Made by a program: the position numbers and the translations under genes. Below, piece after piece: positions 15,094 through 24,195 of a stretch of 64,000 nucleotides of DNA. How positions within the stretch are numbered: the stretch's first letter is position 1; each line of letters starts with the position of its first letter. The notes under the pieces were generated by a model, which saw only the letters and a program-made list of their open reading frames with translations, did not search any database and was not told the origin of the DNA. This DNA is from an uncultured Flavobacteriales bacterium (GTDB lineage Bacteria; Bacteroidota; Bacteroidia; Palsa-965), in contig CAIQQJ010000115.1 in assembly GCA_903873905.1 (NCBI GenBank), positions 42,356-106,355 of the forward strand, given 5' to 3'.

Positions 15094-16863
15094 ATGAAAT
15101 ATTTTAACGCGATTGTTTTGACAGTGTTCGGTTCCGTCCGCCTCTTGGGTCAATTTGGTCCATTAAGTCCTTCGTCAGGAACAAATAATTCTGAGACGGG
15201 AACAATTGCTTGGAACACTCCTGAAAACATCACCGCGAGTGACAATGCATATGCTTCCGTTTCTACTTCTGCGAATACGAATTATCTCTTTGGAACAAAT
15301 TTTGGTTTTACCATTACAGGCCCGGTTAATATAGATGGAATTCAAGTTGAAATTGAAAAGAAAGAATTATCTCCAAATGCAGTAGGTATTCTCAATGACT
15401 GGTCAAATGGACTTACCAAAACTATTTCTTCAGGCACTAATCGTTGCCTCATTGTAGTAGCTGCAATAGAAAACGGAAATAGCATCCGTGATATTACGAG
15501 CATTAAATACGGAGGAATGGCAATGACACAAGTGCTAGAAATTTCTTCAGGTAATACAACAGGATTTTCCGATAAATTGGAAGTTTGGATGTTGCTGGAA
15601 AGTGATATCAGTTCTGCCGTGGGGACAATTATTGCACCAACTTATGCCGCCGGAACAGTTTTGGAAGATGTTGAATTCTATGCAAGTATTGTTTTTCAGG
15701 ATGTAGATCAGACTTCTCCCGTTTATAGCAGCCAAACAACTGCAAGTAATACATCTACAAATCCACACCAGCTCTCTGCGCCATTTAATACGCTCTTGAA
15801 TGGCATGAGTGTTGCCGGTGTAATATGCGGGAACAATACAACACCCAATTCAACCTCTGGAGGGACAAATACCTATTCCATCAATTCCACTTTTCTTGAA
15901 GGAGAAGATATTTATTTATCCAATGCATCTGCTACGACTTCGGGTTGTTCCATCGAAACCTCAACCAAAGCATGTACAGTGAGCGGAACAGAACAGCCAT
16001 CATTTACATTTGCAGGAACCGTTAACCGTGCAGCTATGTTTGGCTTCACACTTCAACGTGCACGAGGGCTTGACAATTCAGTTTACCTTCTGAAAGCAAA
16101 TGTCCTCGTAGGAGATAACAAAGCTCCCACTGCAACGTCGTGGCCAACAAGCGACACCTATGTTTCATATGGCAATTCCACAGATTTGTGGGGAACTACC
16201 TGGACGCTTTCCGATATTAACAACACAAACTTTGGTGCTGCCTTAAGTGCTTCAAAACATAATGGAAATCTCCAAGTCGATCATTTTCGGATTACCGTTT
16301 ACACAACAAGTACACTTCCAATTGAACTTTTGGAATTTAATGCAGTCCCTTCCGAAAATCAAGTAAACACACAATGGGTGACTGCAACTGAACAAAACAA
16401 TAATTATTTTGAAGTTGAAAGAACCACCGACGGCTTCACTTTTAAAACAATCGGTTTGATAAATGGATTCGGGAATTCTTCATCACCACATAGCTATGAA
16501 ATGGCAGACACAACTCCTGTAGTTGGTGTTGCTTATTACCGACTGAAGCAAGTAGATTTTAACGGGGAATACAGTTATTCCCCTATCGTTACTGTCACTT
16601 TTAATAAAAAAGCAGAAGCAACAATTTATCCAAATCCAAGTTTGGATGGTGTATTCACATTTCTTCAGGAAACACAATACACCAATAATGAAGTTGCCAT
16701 TTTTTCTACAGACCTAAAACTCATAAAAAAAATCATTGTTGCTCCTGGGGAAAAAGCAATCATCAGCATTGCAGATCAACCTGAAGGAATTTATTTTCTG
16801 ATCTATGAAGAAAATGGAATAAGACAAGTATCTAAAGTCCAGAAAATATCCAGGGATAAATAA
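15094..16863 (+). CDS. T9SS type A secreted protein, function unknown
   Basis: The 589-residue product has a signal peptide (MKYFNAIVLTVFGSVRLLGQ), a long Ser/Thr/Asn-rich beta body without a family I can name, a fibronectin-like module common just before sorting domains (STLPIELLEFNAVPSENQVNTQWVTATEQNNNYFEVERTTDG, YYRLKQVDFNGEYSYS), and a type A sorting domain (ATIYPNPSLDGVFTF ... EGIYFLIYEENGIRQVSKVQKI). It is probably displayed on or released from the surface. Another T9SS gene follows in the same direction after 114 bases but has its own -7 box. Confidence 0.82.
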   Translation: MKYFNAIVLTVFGSVRLLGQFGPLSPSSGTNNSETGTIAWNTPENITASDNAYASVSTSANTNYLFGTNFGFTITGPVNIDGIQVEIEKKELSPNAVGILNDWSNGLTKTISSGTNRCLIVVAAIENGNSIRDITSIKYGGMAMTQVLEISSGNTTGFSDKLEVWMLLESDISSAVGTIIAPTYAAGTVLEDVEFYASIVFQDVDQTSPVYSSQTTASNTSTNPHQLSAPFNTLLNGMSVAGVICGNNTTPNSTSGGTNTYSINSTFLEGEDIYLSNASATTSGCSIETSTKACTVSGTEQPSFTFAGTVNRAAMFGFTLQRARGLDNSVYLLKANVLVGDNKAPTATSWPTSDTYVSYGNSTDLWGTTWTLSDINNTNFGAALSASKHNGNLQVDHFRITVYTTSTLPIELLEFNAVPSENQVNTQWVTATEQNNNYFEVERTTDGFTFKTIGLINGFGNSSSPHSYEMADTTPVVGVAYYRLKQVDFNGEYSYSPIVTVTFNKKAEATIYPNPSLDGVFTFLQETQYTNNEVAIFSTDLKLIKKIIVAPGEKAIISIADQPEGIYFLIYEENGIRQVSKVQKISRDK

Positions 16864-16944
16864 AAACAGGAATTTGCTGAGTTGCATTCAGTGAGAATGA
16901 CACAAACCTTCAAATTTGGATCGAAATCTTTCCCGATTTTTCGC

Positions 16945-16952
16945 TAAATTTG
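16945..16952 (+). promoter_or_regulatory. -7 element upstream of the BNR-repeat gene
   Basis: TAAATTTG is an exact TAnnTTTG match 25 bases before the ATG at 16978. The leader contains a small GAGTG/CACTC hairpin. Confidence 0.5.
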
Positions 16953-16977
16953 AGTGTTCCCACTCAATTATTCCTAA

Positions 16978-19656
16978 ATGAAAAATCTCTTTACACTTCT
17001 TGCATTTTTGCTTGCCTTCCAATTGAGCGCTCAAAAATTCATTAAACCATCAACAGAAAAACCAATCACATTTACTGAAATGCAAAGACAGTATAATGAT
17101 TGGAAAAAAACGGTTGATCTGAAAAAAATTAAAGGCTGGAAATATTTCTCACGTTGGGAAGAGGATATGCTTTTACACACCAATGCACAAGGTGAAATTG
17201 CTGACCCTACTGATTATATCAATGCTGCAATTGATGTTGCCAATCAAAAACAGGCTGCATCATCACGACAAATGACAAGTGCCGCTTGGTACCCTGTAGG
17301 TCCGAATGCTGTTCCGAATAACCTTACTGGTTATATGGAAAATGGAATTGGCAGAATTAATTGCATTGCGTTTCATCCTACAAATGCAAACACTTATTTC
17401 GTTGGCGTTGCACAAGGGGGAATGTGGAAAACAAGCAACAACGGAACATCGTGGACTCCGCTTACTGATAATCTTCCCATCACACGCATCAGCGACATTT
17501 GTATTGATCCAAGTGATCCGAATAACACCATGTATATTTCTGTTTGTGATTTTGAATATATTGGCTTCGGACTTTATCTCAATGGAAGAAAAAGAAATAC
17601 GCATTACGGACTTGGAGTTTACAAAACCACAGATGGCGGTTTGACTTGGAATCCGACTGGATTGACTTTTCAAATGACACAAGGCGATGCTTCCTTGATC
17701 CGAAAAATAATTGTTGATCCAACAAACAGCAACAATATTCTCGCTTGTGGTGTAACAGGAATGTATCGCTCCACAAATGCTGGTGTAACATGGACAAATG
17801 TAAATCCCGGTTTATTCTGGGATATGCAAAAAGACCCTGTGACTTCTAATACAATTTATGCTGCAACAGGTTGGGTAATGAATTCAAATGATGGAAGCGC
17901 ATCCATTTTGAAATCAACAAATTTTGGTTTGACATGGACAACCTTGACAACTGGAATTCCTGCAACAGGATCTGTGCAAAGAATCAAATTAGCCATTGCT
18001 CCTTCCGATCCGAATTATATTTATGCAATTGCCGTAGACAACCAAAGTGGTTTATATGGAATTTATAAATCGACAAATGCAGGAACGAATTGGACATTTA
18101 TTCCAGCAACAACAAATATTTTAGAAGGTGGAGATGGAACAAATTCAGGAGGACAAGGAACCTATGATTTGGGATTTATGGTTAATCCAACAAATAGAAA
18201 TGTGTTATACGTTGGTGGCGTGAATTTGTGGGGCTCATCTAATGGCGGAACATCTTTTGATCCTGCAAGCCATTGGACATTAAGTTATGGTCCAACCATT
18301 CATGGTGACATCCATTTCATTGCACCAAATCCAGTGACAGGTGAGATTTATGTTTGCAGTGATGGAGGAGTGTTTCGAACAGCAAGTTTTCTTACACAAA
18401 CTTGGAACGCTGCAAATGGTGGATCACCATGGCCAACGCAATGGACACATATCAGTGATGGTATGCAGATTTCTTCATTCTACAGAATTTCAAGTTCAAA
18501 AAATGTTGCAGGAAGATTAGTTGTGGGTGCCCAGGATAACGCTTCGATGTATTTCTCGAATAATGCATGGAGTACAATTTTCGGTGGAGATGGAATGGAT
18601 AATTATTTAGACCCAGTGAATAATCTGAAAATTATCGGATCAAGTCAGTATGGATATTTTTACATGTCGCTTGATGATGGACTTTCAGATGCCGGAACAA
18701 ATCCGAATGTAAATGGTGAAGCAGGAGAATGGACCTCACCAATTATTGCGAACTACAATCAATACGGAACAATTTACGCTGGATTTGAAAATGTGGTAAA
18801 GACCACAAATGGTGGAAACAATTGGAGTGCAATTTCCAATTTTCCAAATCTCGGAAATGCACAGGAAGTTTGCGCCATTGCAGTTTCAAATTCTAATAGC
18901 CAGGTTATTTATGCTGCCAAGAGAGTTCACTATGAATATGGACTTCCTTCGTTGTTATATAAAACAACCAATGGTGGTGGCCTGTGGACAAACATCACAG
19001 CTGGTCTTCCCGATTCCTTGTATTTTACGAGTGTGGAAATAAGTGAAACGGATCCGCTCACGGCTTATGTAGCAATGGCTGGTTTTTGTGCGGCGGATAA
19101 AATTTTCCGTACAACAAATGGAGGAACAAGTTGGACAAACATTTCCTACAATCTCCCGAATGTTCCTGTGAATTGTATTAAATATGTTCCAAGTGCAAAT
19201 ACTGTAATCATCGCAACCGATCTTGGTGTTTATATGTTAGACGTACCAAACAACACATGGGTTTTGCGCAGTACAGGATTGCCGAATGTAATTTGTTCAG
19301 ATATTGAGTTCAATGTTCCTCTGAATAAAATTTATCTCAGCACATTCGGAAGAGGAATTTGGGCAACAGATCTCGACGTATTTACAAATCTTCAAAACAC
19401 AGCAACAAGCAACTCTGAACTCACGCTTTTCCCTTCACCAAACAATGGATCGTTTTCCATTGGCTTGAATGACGAAAATTCCTTAGATGAAAAACTCAAT
19501 CTGGAAATCATCGACATCAATGGAAGGATTATTCAAACTGCTGTTCTTTCCGGACAAGCTCAATACGATTTACATTACGACCTTGCTCCAGGAATGTATT
19601 ATGCAAGAGTGCACGGAACAAAACACAATGGCGTGAAAAGTTTTATTGTTCAGTGA
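16978..19656 (+). CDS. T9SS type A secreted BNR/Asp-box beta-propeller protein (sortilin/VPS10-like)
   Basis: The 892-residue protein starts with a signal peptide (MKNLFTLLAFLLAFQLSAQ) and carries at least nine Asp-box repeats of the S/T-x-D/N-x-G-x-T-W type (TSNNGTSW, TTDGGLTW, STNAGVTW, STNFGLTW, STNAGTNW, TTNGGNNW, TTNGGTSW), typical of the sialidase/sortilin propeller superfamily. Catalytic sialidase residues were not evident, so a binding or scaffold role is as likely as hydrolysis. The end is a type A sorting domain (LTLFPSPNNGSFSIG ... DLAPGMYYARV). A long hairpin terminator follows. Confidence 0.88.
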   Translation: MKNLFTLLAFLLAFQLSAQKFIKPSTEKPITFTEMQRQYNDWKKTVDLKKIKGWKYFSRWEEDMLLHTNAQGEIADPTDYINAAIDVANQKQAASSRQMTSAAWYPVGPNAVPNNLTGYMENGIGRINCIAFHPTNANTYFVGVAQGGMWKTSNNGTSWTPLTDNLPITRISDICIDPSDPNNTMYISVCDFEYIGFGLYLNGRKRNTHYGLGVYKTTDGGLTWNPTGLTFQMTQGDASLIRKIIVDPTNSNNILACGVTGMYRSTNAGVTWTNVNPGLFWDMQKDPVTSNTIYAATGWVMNSNDGSASILKSTNFGLTWTTLTTGIPATGSVQRIKLAIAPSDPNYIYAIAVDNQSGLYGIYKSTNAGTNWTFIPATTNILEGGDGTNSGGQGTYDLGFMVNPTNRNVLYVGGVNLWGSSNGGTSFDPASHWTLSYGPTIHGDIHFIAPNPVTGEIYVCSDGGVFRTASFLTQTWNAANGGSPWPTQWTHISDGMQISSFYRISSSKNVAGRLVVGAQDNASMYFSNNAWSTIFGGDGMDNYLDPVNNLKIIGSSQYGYFYMSLDDGLSDAGTNPNVNGEAGEWTSPIIANYNQYGTIYAGFENVVKTTNGGNNWSAISNFPNLGNAQEVCAIAVSNSNSQVIYAAKRVHYEYGLPSLLYKTTNGGGLWTNITAGLPDSLYFTSVEISETDPLTAYVAMAGFCAADKIFRTTNGGTSWTNISYNLPNVPVNCIKYVPSANTVIIATDLGVYMLDVPNNTWVLRSTGLPNVICSDIEFNVPLNKIYLSTFGRGIWATDLDVFTNLQNTATSNSELTLFPSPNNGSFSIGLNDENSLDEKLNLEIIDINGRIIQTAVLSGQAQYDLHYDLAPGMYYARVHGTKHNGVKSFIVQ

Positions 19657-19662
19657 TGAATT

Positions 19663-19717
19663 AAAAGTTCCATTTAGTCCTGATTATTGTTCATCGAACA
19701 AAATCATAGGAACTTTT
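19663..19717 (+). terminator. Long hairpin after the BNR-repeat gene
   Basis: AAAAGTTCC (19663-19671) pairs with GGAACTTTT (19709-19717); the interior can also pair as TGATT-TTGTTC / GAACAA-AATCA. It begins 6 bases past the stop. Confidence 0.6.
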
Positions 19718-19766
19718 GCAAAAACAAATCATTGAAACTGTTTTACCTCTGCTTGTGCTTCTAACT

Positions 19767-19774
19767 TATCTTTG
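19767..19774 (+). promoter_or_regulatory. -7 element of the MATE gene
   Basis: TATCTTTG overlaps the TTG used as start by the ORF track and ends 15 bases before the ATG at 19790, so the ATG is the likely start. Confidence 0.55.
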
Positions 19775-19789
19775 TCGCCACTGATTTTT

Positions 19790-21145
19790 ATGGACCCCAT
19801 TTCCTGGCGCAAACATTTTTTTCAAACACTCGCACTTGCCATACCGGTTTGTCTGAGCAACGTTGGTCACATTGCAGTTGATCTTGCGGACAATTATTTC
19901 ATTGGACAATTACCTGAAAAAACTTCTGGACAAGCAGCCGTGAGTCTTGCAGGCGCACTTTACATCATGATTCTTGTTTTATTAATCGGCGTTTCATTTG
20001 GACTCACTCCAATTGTTGCCGAGGCAAATGCACAAAATAAAAAAGACAAAATCATCGCGCATTTAAAACATGCGTTTATTCAAAATATTTCTGTCGCCAT
20101 CCTTCTGTTCATTTTGTTGATGGCATGCGCACCCATGTTGCGACTCACCGACAAACCTCCAGCAATTACTGATCTCGCTGTTCGATATTTGAACGTCATG
20201 ATGTTGTCGATGATTCCTCTAAGTTTATTTTTTACAAGTAAACAATTTGCAGAAGGAATGTCGAATACAAAACCAGCAATGTTCATTACGATTGGAGCAA
20301 ACCTTCTGAACATTTTTCTGAATTGGGCATTGGTGTTCGGTCATTTGGGATTTCACCGCATGGGTGTAATGGGCGCATGCTGGGCAACATTTATTTCTCG
20401 ATGTGGAATGGCGCTTGTCATGGTCATGTACATTTATTTTGCACCTCGCTATCGCGATTATCGTTCTGCTTTTCGATATTGGTCAACAAGAAATACTGCT
20501 GAAAAATTATCTTGGCAACCCATCAAAGAACAATTAAAAATTGGAATTCCTTCTGGTTTGATGTTTGTATTGGAAGTTGCAGCCTTCAGTGTACCAACCT
20601 TATTCATCCCAGGCACTCCACAACTTGCGGCACACCGAATTTCACTTGGACTAGCCGGGATGACTTACATGATTTCAAGTGGACTCGGTGCTGCAGCTAC
20701 AATTCGAGTTGGACATTTTCTAGGATTACAAGATAAAATCGGTTTGCGTCGTGCTGGTTTCAGTGCCCTATTTCTTGCGCTTATGTTTATGTTCCTGTCG
20801 GCAATCACCTTTATTGTTTTCCGATTCAAATTAACTTCCTTTTTCAATAACGATCCGAACGTTTTAAAATATGCAGCGCCACTATTATTTATTGCAGCTG
20901 CATTCCAATTATTCGACGGAGCACAAGTAACAGTGCAAGGAGCTTTGCGCGGCTTGAAAGACACAATCGCACCAGGCTTCATCGCATTTTTCGCTTACTG
21001 GATAATTGGATTGCCAGCCAGTTGGTATTTCTGTACACAAATGAATTTGGGAGTACAAGGCGCTTGGTTCGGATTTATTCTCGGACTTGCCGCAGCGAGT
21101 TTCGGATTTATTTGGAGATTCAATCGGCTATCTTCTCTGGCATAA
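19790..21145 (+). CDS. MATE-family multidrug/sodium efflux transporter
   Basis: This 451-residue polytopic membrane protein belongs to the MATE family. About twelve hydrophobic helices are visible, with family blocks near the start (FFQTLALAIPVCLSNVGHIAVDLADNYFIGQL) and at the pseudo-repeat (IKEQLKIGIPSGLMFVLEVAAFSVPTLFIPG). MATE carriers export cationic drugs or metabolites in exchange for Na+ or H+. The track's TTG start at 19772 lies within a -7 box; the ATG at 19790 (MDPISWRKHF) is preferred. It converges on the DinB-like gene with a shared terminator. Confidence 0.92.
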   Translation: MDPISWRKHFFQTLALAIPVCLSNVGHIAVDLADNYFIGQLPEKTSGQAAVSLAGALYIMILVLLIGVSFGLTPIVAEANAQNKKDKIIAHLKHAFIQNISVAILLFILLMACAPMLRLTDKPPAITDLAVRYLNVMMLSMIPLSLFFTSKQFAEGMSNTKPAMFITIGANLLNIFLNWALVFGHLGFHRMGVMGACWATFISRCGMALVMVMYIYFAPRYRDYRSAFRYWSTRNTAEKLSWQPIKEQLKIGIPSGLMFVLEVAAFSVPTLFIPGTPQLAAHRISLGLAGMTYMISSGLGAAATIRVGHFLGLQDKIGLRRAGFSALFLALMFMFLSAITFIVFRFKLTSFFNNDPNVLKYAAPLLFIAAAFQLFDGAQVTVQGALRGLKDTIAPGFIAFFAYWIIGLPASWYFCTQMNLGVQGAWFGFILGLAAASFGFIWRFNRLSSLA

Positions 21146-21148
21146 AAA

Positions 21149-21167
21149 ATCCTGCGCGAAGCAGGAT
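21149..21167. terminator. Bidirectional terminator, MATE / DinB-like genes
   Basis: ATCCTGC-gcgaa-GCAGGAT follows the MATE stop by 3 bases, preceded by a run of A and followed by TAAT; it lies between convergent genes 29 bases apart. Confidence 0.7.
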
Positions 21168-21174
21168 AATATTC

Positions 21175-21699
21175 CTAAAATAAATCTTGCAAATAGCGTT
21201 CCTTCAAAACATTCTGGTGATGAAGATGATGTCCTACAATAATATAAAGTAAAGCACGAGGTGTAACTGGATTATTGTTGGCACATCCCATCCGATCCAA
21301 ATCTTCAATGGTAAACGATTTGAAAAGTGAAAGGGTTGCTTCACGAACAAATCCGAATTCATGACTGAGATCGTAAAGCGAACGTTTGTCAAATTTTCCT
21401 TCTGCAACATATTCGTTTTCATCAAAACCAGGAAGCGATTGTTTCTCCCCACGCGCAATGCATAATGCGCGACAAGCCATGATGCGTTCCGTATCGATCA
21501 TGTGTCCTACAACTTCTTTCACTGACCATTTTCCATCTGCATAACGGAAATCCTCTTTTTCATCAGGTACTTCAGACAACAGCACTTTAAAATCCAACAC
21601 AAGTGATTCCAATAAATGCAATGGATCTTGGCCTGATAATTTGCTCACATATTTTTCATAATAAGGAGCAAAACTTTCGGATGTAGGAGGAGTAATCAT
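21175..21699 (-). CDS. DinB-superfamily protein
   Basis: The 174-residue protein has the DinB/YfiT four-helix pattern: KWSVKEVVGHMIDTERIMACRAL with the first metal-site His, and VGHHLHHQNVLKERYL near the C-terminus with the others. The superfamily uses a His-rich metal site and includes thiol-dependent transferases (bacillithiol, mycothiol); the substrate here is unknown. It follows pepF after 10 bases and is the last gene of a likely DUF5606-pepF-dinB operon. Confidence 0.85.
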   Translation of the reverse strand: MITPPTSESFAPYYEKYVSKLSGQDPLHLLESLVLDFKVLLSEVPDEKEDFRYADGKWSVKEVVGHMIDTERIMACRALCIARGEKQSLPGFDENEYVAEGKFDKRSLYDLSHEFGFVREATLSLFKSFTIEDLDRMGCANNNPVTPRALLYIIVGHHLHHQNVLKERYLQDLF

Positions 21700-21709
21700 A
21701 CAAAAATTA

Positions 21710-23437
21710 CTATTTAATTAATTCCAATTGTTCCTTCACAAAACGCACTAACTCGTGCACGTACTTCTGAGAAAAATCAAATTTGATTCCTGCCGCTTCG
21801 TAAATCTTTCCTATCGGTTGTGTATACCCCAATTTCAATGCAGCCTCATACTGATCCAATGCTTTTTCGGGATTCAAAAGATAATTTCTCCAAACTGCAA
21901 TTGCACCCAATTGCGCCATTCCATATTCAATGTAATAAAACGGCACTTCGAAAATGTGCAATTGTTTTTGCCAGTTGTATTTCTGCACAACCTCAAATCC
22001 TTTCCAATCAATTACCGGTGATTCAAACTTGGACATTATTCTACTCCATGCATTGGAACGTTCCTCCGCAGTATGATTTTTATTTTCATAAATCCAATGT
22101 TGGAATTCATCAACAGTTGCTACCCACGGCAATGTTCCCAAAACTTTTTCCAATTGTTCGCGACGGGCGCGTTTCAAATCCTCTTCATTGGAATAAAAAA
22201 CATTCCAGTATTCCATCGAAATCAATTCCATTGACATGCTTGCGAGTTCACACACTTCTGATGGCGGATTTTTCAATGAAGTTAATGGTAATGGATTTTC
22301 AAGAAAAGAATGGATTGCATGTCCCGCTTCATGAACCATTGTTATCACATCACGTTGTGATCCGACAGAATTCATGAATATAAAAGGAACGCCTGTTTCG
22401 GAAAGCGAATAATTATATCCGCCAGGCGCTTTTCCCTTTCGAGAATCCAAATCAAAATGCCCCATTGCTCTCATGGTGGAAATATATTCCGCATAAGCAG
22501 GACGTACTCGACTCAAACAAAGAATTGTTTTGTCTAGAAAATCTTCTCCGTTTTGAAATGGTTTTAATGCAGGTTTCCCTGTCAAATCAACTTCAAGATC
22601 GTAAGGACGCAATTCACTTAGCCCCAAATTTTTCTTTCGTGCAGTTTCTATCTCCGTAATAAATGGCACAACCTCCGCTTCTACAGCAGCATGAAAACGG
22701 AAACAATCTTCTTTCGTATAATCAAATCTACCAAGGGAGGCAAAACTATAATCGCGGAAATTATCATAACCCGAATTCGTGGCAACTTCCTGACGAAGTA
22801 CGCACAGCTGATCAAATAATTTATCAAAAACTTCCCGATCCGCTAAACGACGTTCCCATACTTTCACAAAAGCCTCGAGACGAATAGTACGATCTGTATT
22901 CTTGAAATAATTGGAAGTTTGCTGAATGGTAATTTCTTTCCCTTCCATCGTCACCATCATATCGCCAGCAATTTTTCCGTATTCCTGTTTCAGTTTTTCA
23001 ATTTCTGTAAACAGAGGAATATTTTTTTCGCGATAAATGGCAATGTCATTGTGAATGGTGCGCAAAAAAATCGCGTACACTTCTGGATTGAGTTCGGTGC
23101 GGAATGCACATGCATCCAACTTAGAATTCAATTGCTGAAACCAAGGAGCTGCTTTCGGTTCAATTTCAGTGACAAAAAAATCGTAAGCTTTTTCGTAATC
23201 GGGATTTACCGTATCACAAGTGGAGCGAATGTAACGCCACGCCATTTCCTCATCGAAAACCGCATCGAGTTCGCTGTAATCCAACAGCCACTTCATCAGT
23301 TCATCAACAGAACTGATTTTACGTTCAGAAAGATTCTTGAACCAAGGTTCGAGTCCTTCCCAGTTATCAAACGAAAGATCTCCAAAAAGAAAATGTCTTT
23401 TCAGTTTGTTAGCCAACTGTGAACTGACAACATCCAT
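21710..23437 (-). CDS. M3-family oligoendopeptidase (PepF-like)
   Basis: The 575-residue zinc peptidase has the thermolysin-like motif MVHEAGHAIHSFL (HEAGH at 369-373), with the third ligand expected in the following SEVCELASMSMELISMEYW segment. M3 oligoendopeptidases degrade short peptides in the cytoplasm; no signal peptide is seen. It starts 20 bases after the DUF5606 stop and ends 10 bases before the DinB-like gene. Full length for the Bacteroidota branch. Confidence 0.93.
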   Translation of the reverse strand: MDVVSSQLANKLKRHFLFGDLSFDNWEGLEPWFKNLSERKISSVDELMKWLLDYSELDAVFDEEMAWRYIRSTCDTVNPDYEKAYDFFVTEIEPKAAPWFQQLNSKLDACAFRTELNPEVYAIFLRTIHNDIAIYREKNIPLFTEIEKLKQEYGKIAGDMMVTMEGKEITIQQTSNYFKNTDRTIRLEAFVKVWERRLADREVFDKLFDQLCVLRQEVATNSGYDNFRDYSFASLGRFDYTKEDCFRFHAAVEAEVVPFITEIETARKKNLGLSELRPYDLEVDLTGKPALKPFQNGEDFLDKTILCLSRVRPAYAEYISTMRAMGHFDLDSRKGKAPGGYNYSLSETGVPFIFMNSVGSQRDVITMVHEAGHAIHSFLENPLPLTSLKNPPSEVCELASMSMELISMEYWNVFYSNEEDLKRARREQLEKVLGTLPWVATVDEFQHWIYENKNHTAEERSNAWSRIMSKFESPVIDWKGFEVVQKYNWQKQLHIFEVPFYYIEYGMAQLGAIAVWRNYLLNPEKALDQYEAALKLGYTQPIGKIYEAAGIKFDFSQKYVHELVRFVKEQLELIK

Positions 23438-23457
23438 GGGAAGAAATAAATTCCGGC

Positions 23458-23997
23458 TTAAGCCAGTCCTGATTTGCGCACACCTTTCGCCTGTACTTTA
23501 GGCGCATTGGATTTCAAATCCTTTTTCTTTTCAAAATCCTTTTTCATGGAAGGAATTGCAGTGGTTTTGTCAACATGCAATTTTTTATCGGCATCTTCTT
23601 CCTTAGGCTCTTCTACAACTAGTAAACCGGCAGACTGAAGAATATTATACCAAGAAAAAAGTTTTCTCAAATCAGAAATATGAACGCGTTCCTTATCATA
23701 TTCAGGAACGATTGTTTCCACATATGCGCGCAAGGTTTTCTCATCGGAAGATTTTCCATCCGGACAAGCTCCGCCTTTTTCCTTATCGAAAATTTTCTTG
23801 TACACTTCTTTCAAAGGAAGATCATCGCCAGTTGTGTAGATGCTGATATCCTCCAATGTGCTGATGCGATTGGATGCGAAGGCAGGAAAACGTTTCTTGT
23901 CAATCAAAGATTCAACGATCACACCGCTTTTCGATTGTGCAATCACTTTATACAAACCGGGCATGCCGGACATTGAGATGATGTTACTGATATCCAT
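23458..23997 (-). CDS. DUF5606 protein
   Basis: The 179-residue protein opens MDISNIISMSGMPGLYKVIAQSKSGVIVESLIDKKRFPAFASNRISTLEDISIYT, the DUF5606 signature found almost only in Bacteroidota. A conserved C-terminal helical part (LRAYVETIVPEYDKERVHISDLRKLFSWYNIL) follows, then a Lys-rich low-complexity tail. The tail could bind nucleic acid, but the function is unknown. It is first in a likely operon with pepF; its promoter TTG-N19-TATTTTTG is among the best in the window. Confidence 0.9.
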   Translation of the reverse strand: MDISNIISMSGMPGLYKVIAQSKSGVIVESLIDKKRFPAFASNRISTLEDISIYTTGDDLPLKEVYKKIFDKEKGGACPDGKSSDEKTLRAYVETIVPEYDKERVHISDLRKLFSWYNILQSAGLLVVEEPKEEDADKKLHVDKTTAIPSMKKDFEKKKDLKSNAPKVQAKGVRKSGLA

Positions 23998-24015
23998 TTT
24001 ATAAGATTATTTGTA

Positions 24016-24045
24016 CAAAAATACGAATAACAAGGGAGGTGGCAA
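24016..24045 (-). promoter_or_regulatory. Promoter of the DUF5606-pepF-dinB operon (TTG-N19-TATTTTTG)
   Basis: On the minus strand TTG at 24045-24043 and TATTTTTG at 24023-24016 are 19 bases apart, matching the Bacteroidota consensus. The ATG at 23997 is 18 bases further. Confidence 0.7.
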
Positions 24046-24145
24046 GTGGAACAAGGAAAGAGATTGGAATTACAAGAACAAGGACCGTGATTGGTAATCT
24101 TTAAGGCAATATAATACACCTTCGCTAACGGTGTGTCTATCACAA

Positions 24146-24179
24146 AAAAGCCGCTTCCCAACTCTGGAAAGCGGCTTTT
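24146..24179 (-). terminator. Terminator after the subtilisin gene
   Basis: AAAAGCCGCTT-CC / GG-AAGCGGCTTTT forms a strong stem 17 bases past the stop at 24196, followed by a T run on the minus strand. Confidence 0.85.
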
Positions 24180-24195
24180 ATCAATTCTACTTTTG

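Noticed and set aside
16864-16920. Additional family E repeat after the 589-residue T9SS gene
   Set aside because: CATTCAGTGAGAATGACA vaguely resembles the E end, but the CTTCGATAC end is missing and the match is too weak.
21820-22377. 185-residue plus-strand ORF inside pepF
   Set aside because: Antisense to the conserved M3 peptidase sequence; composition is that of a shadow.
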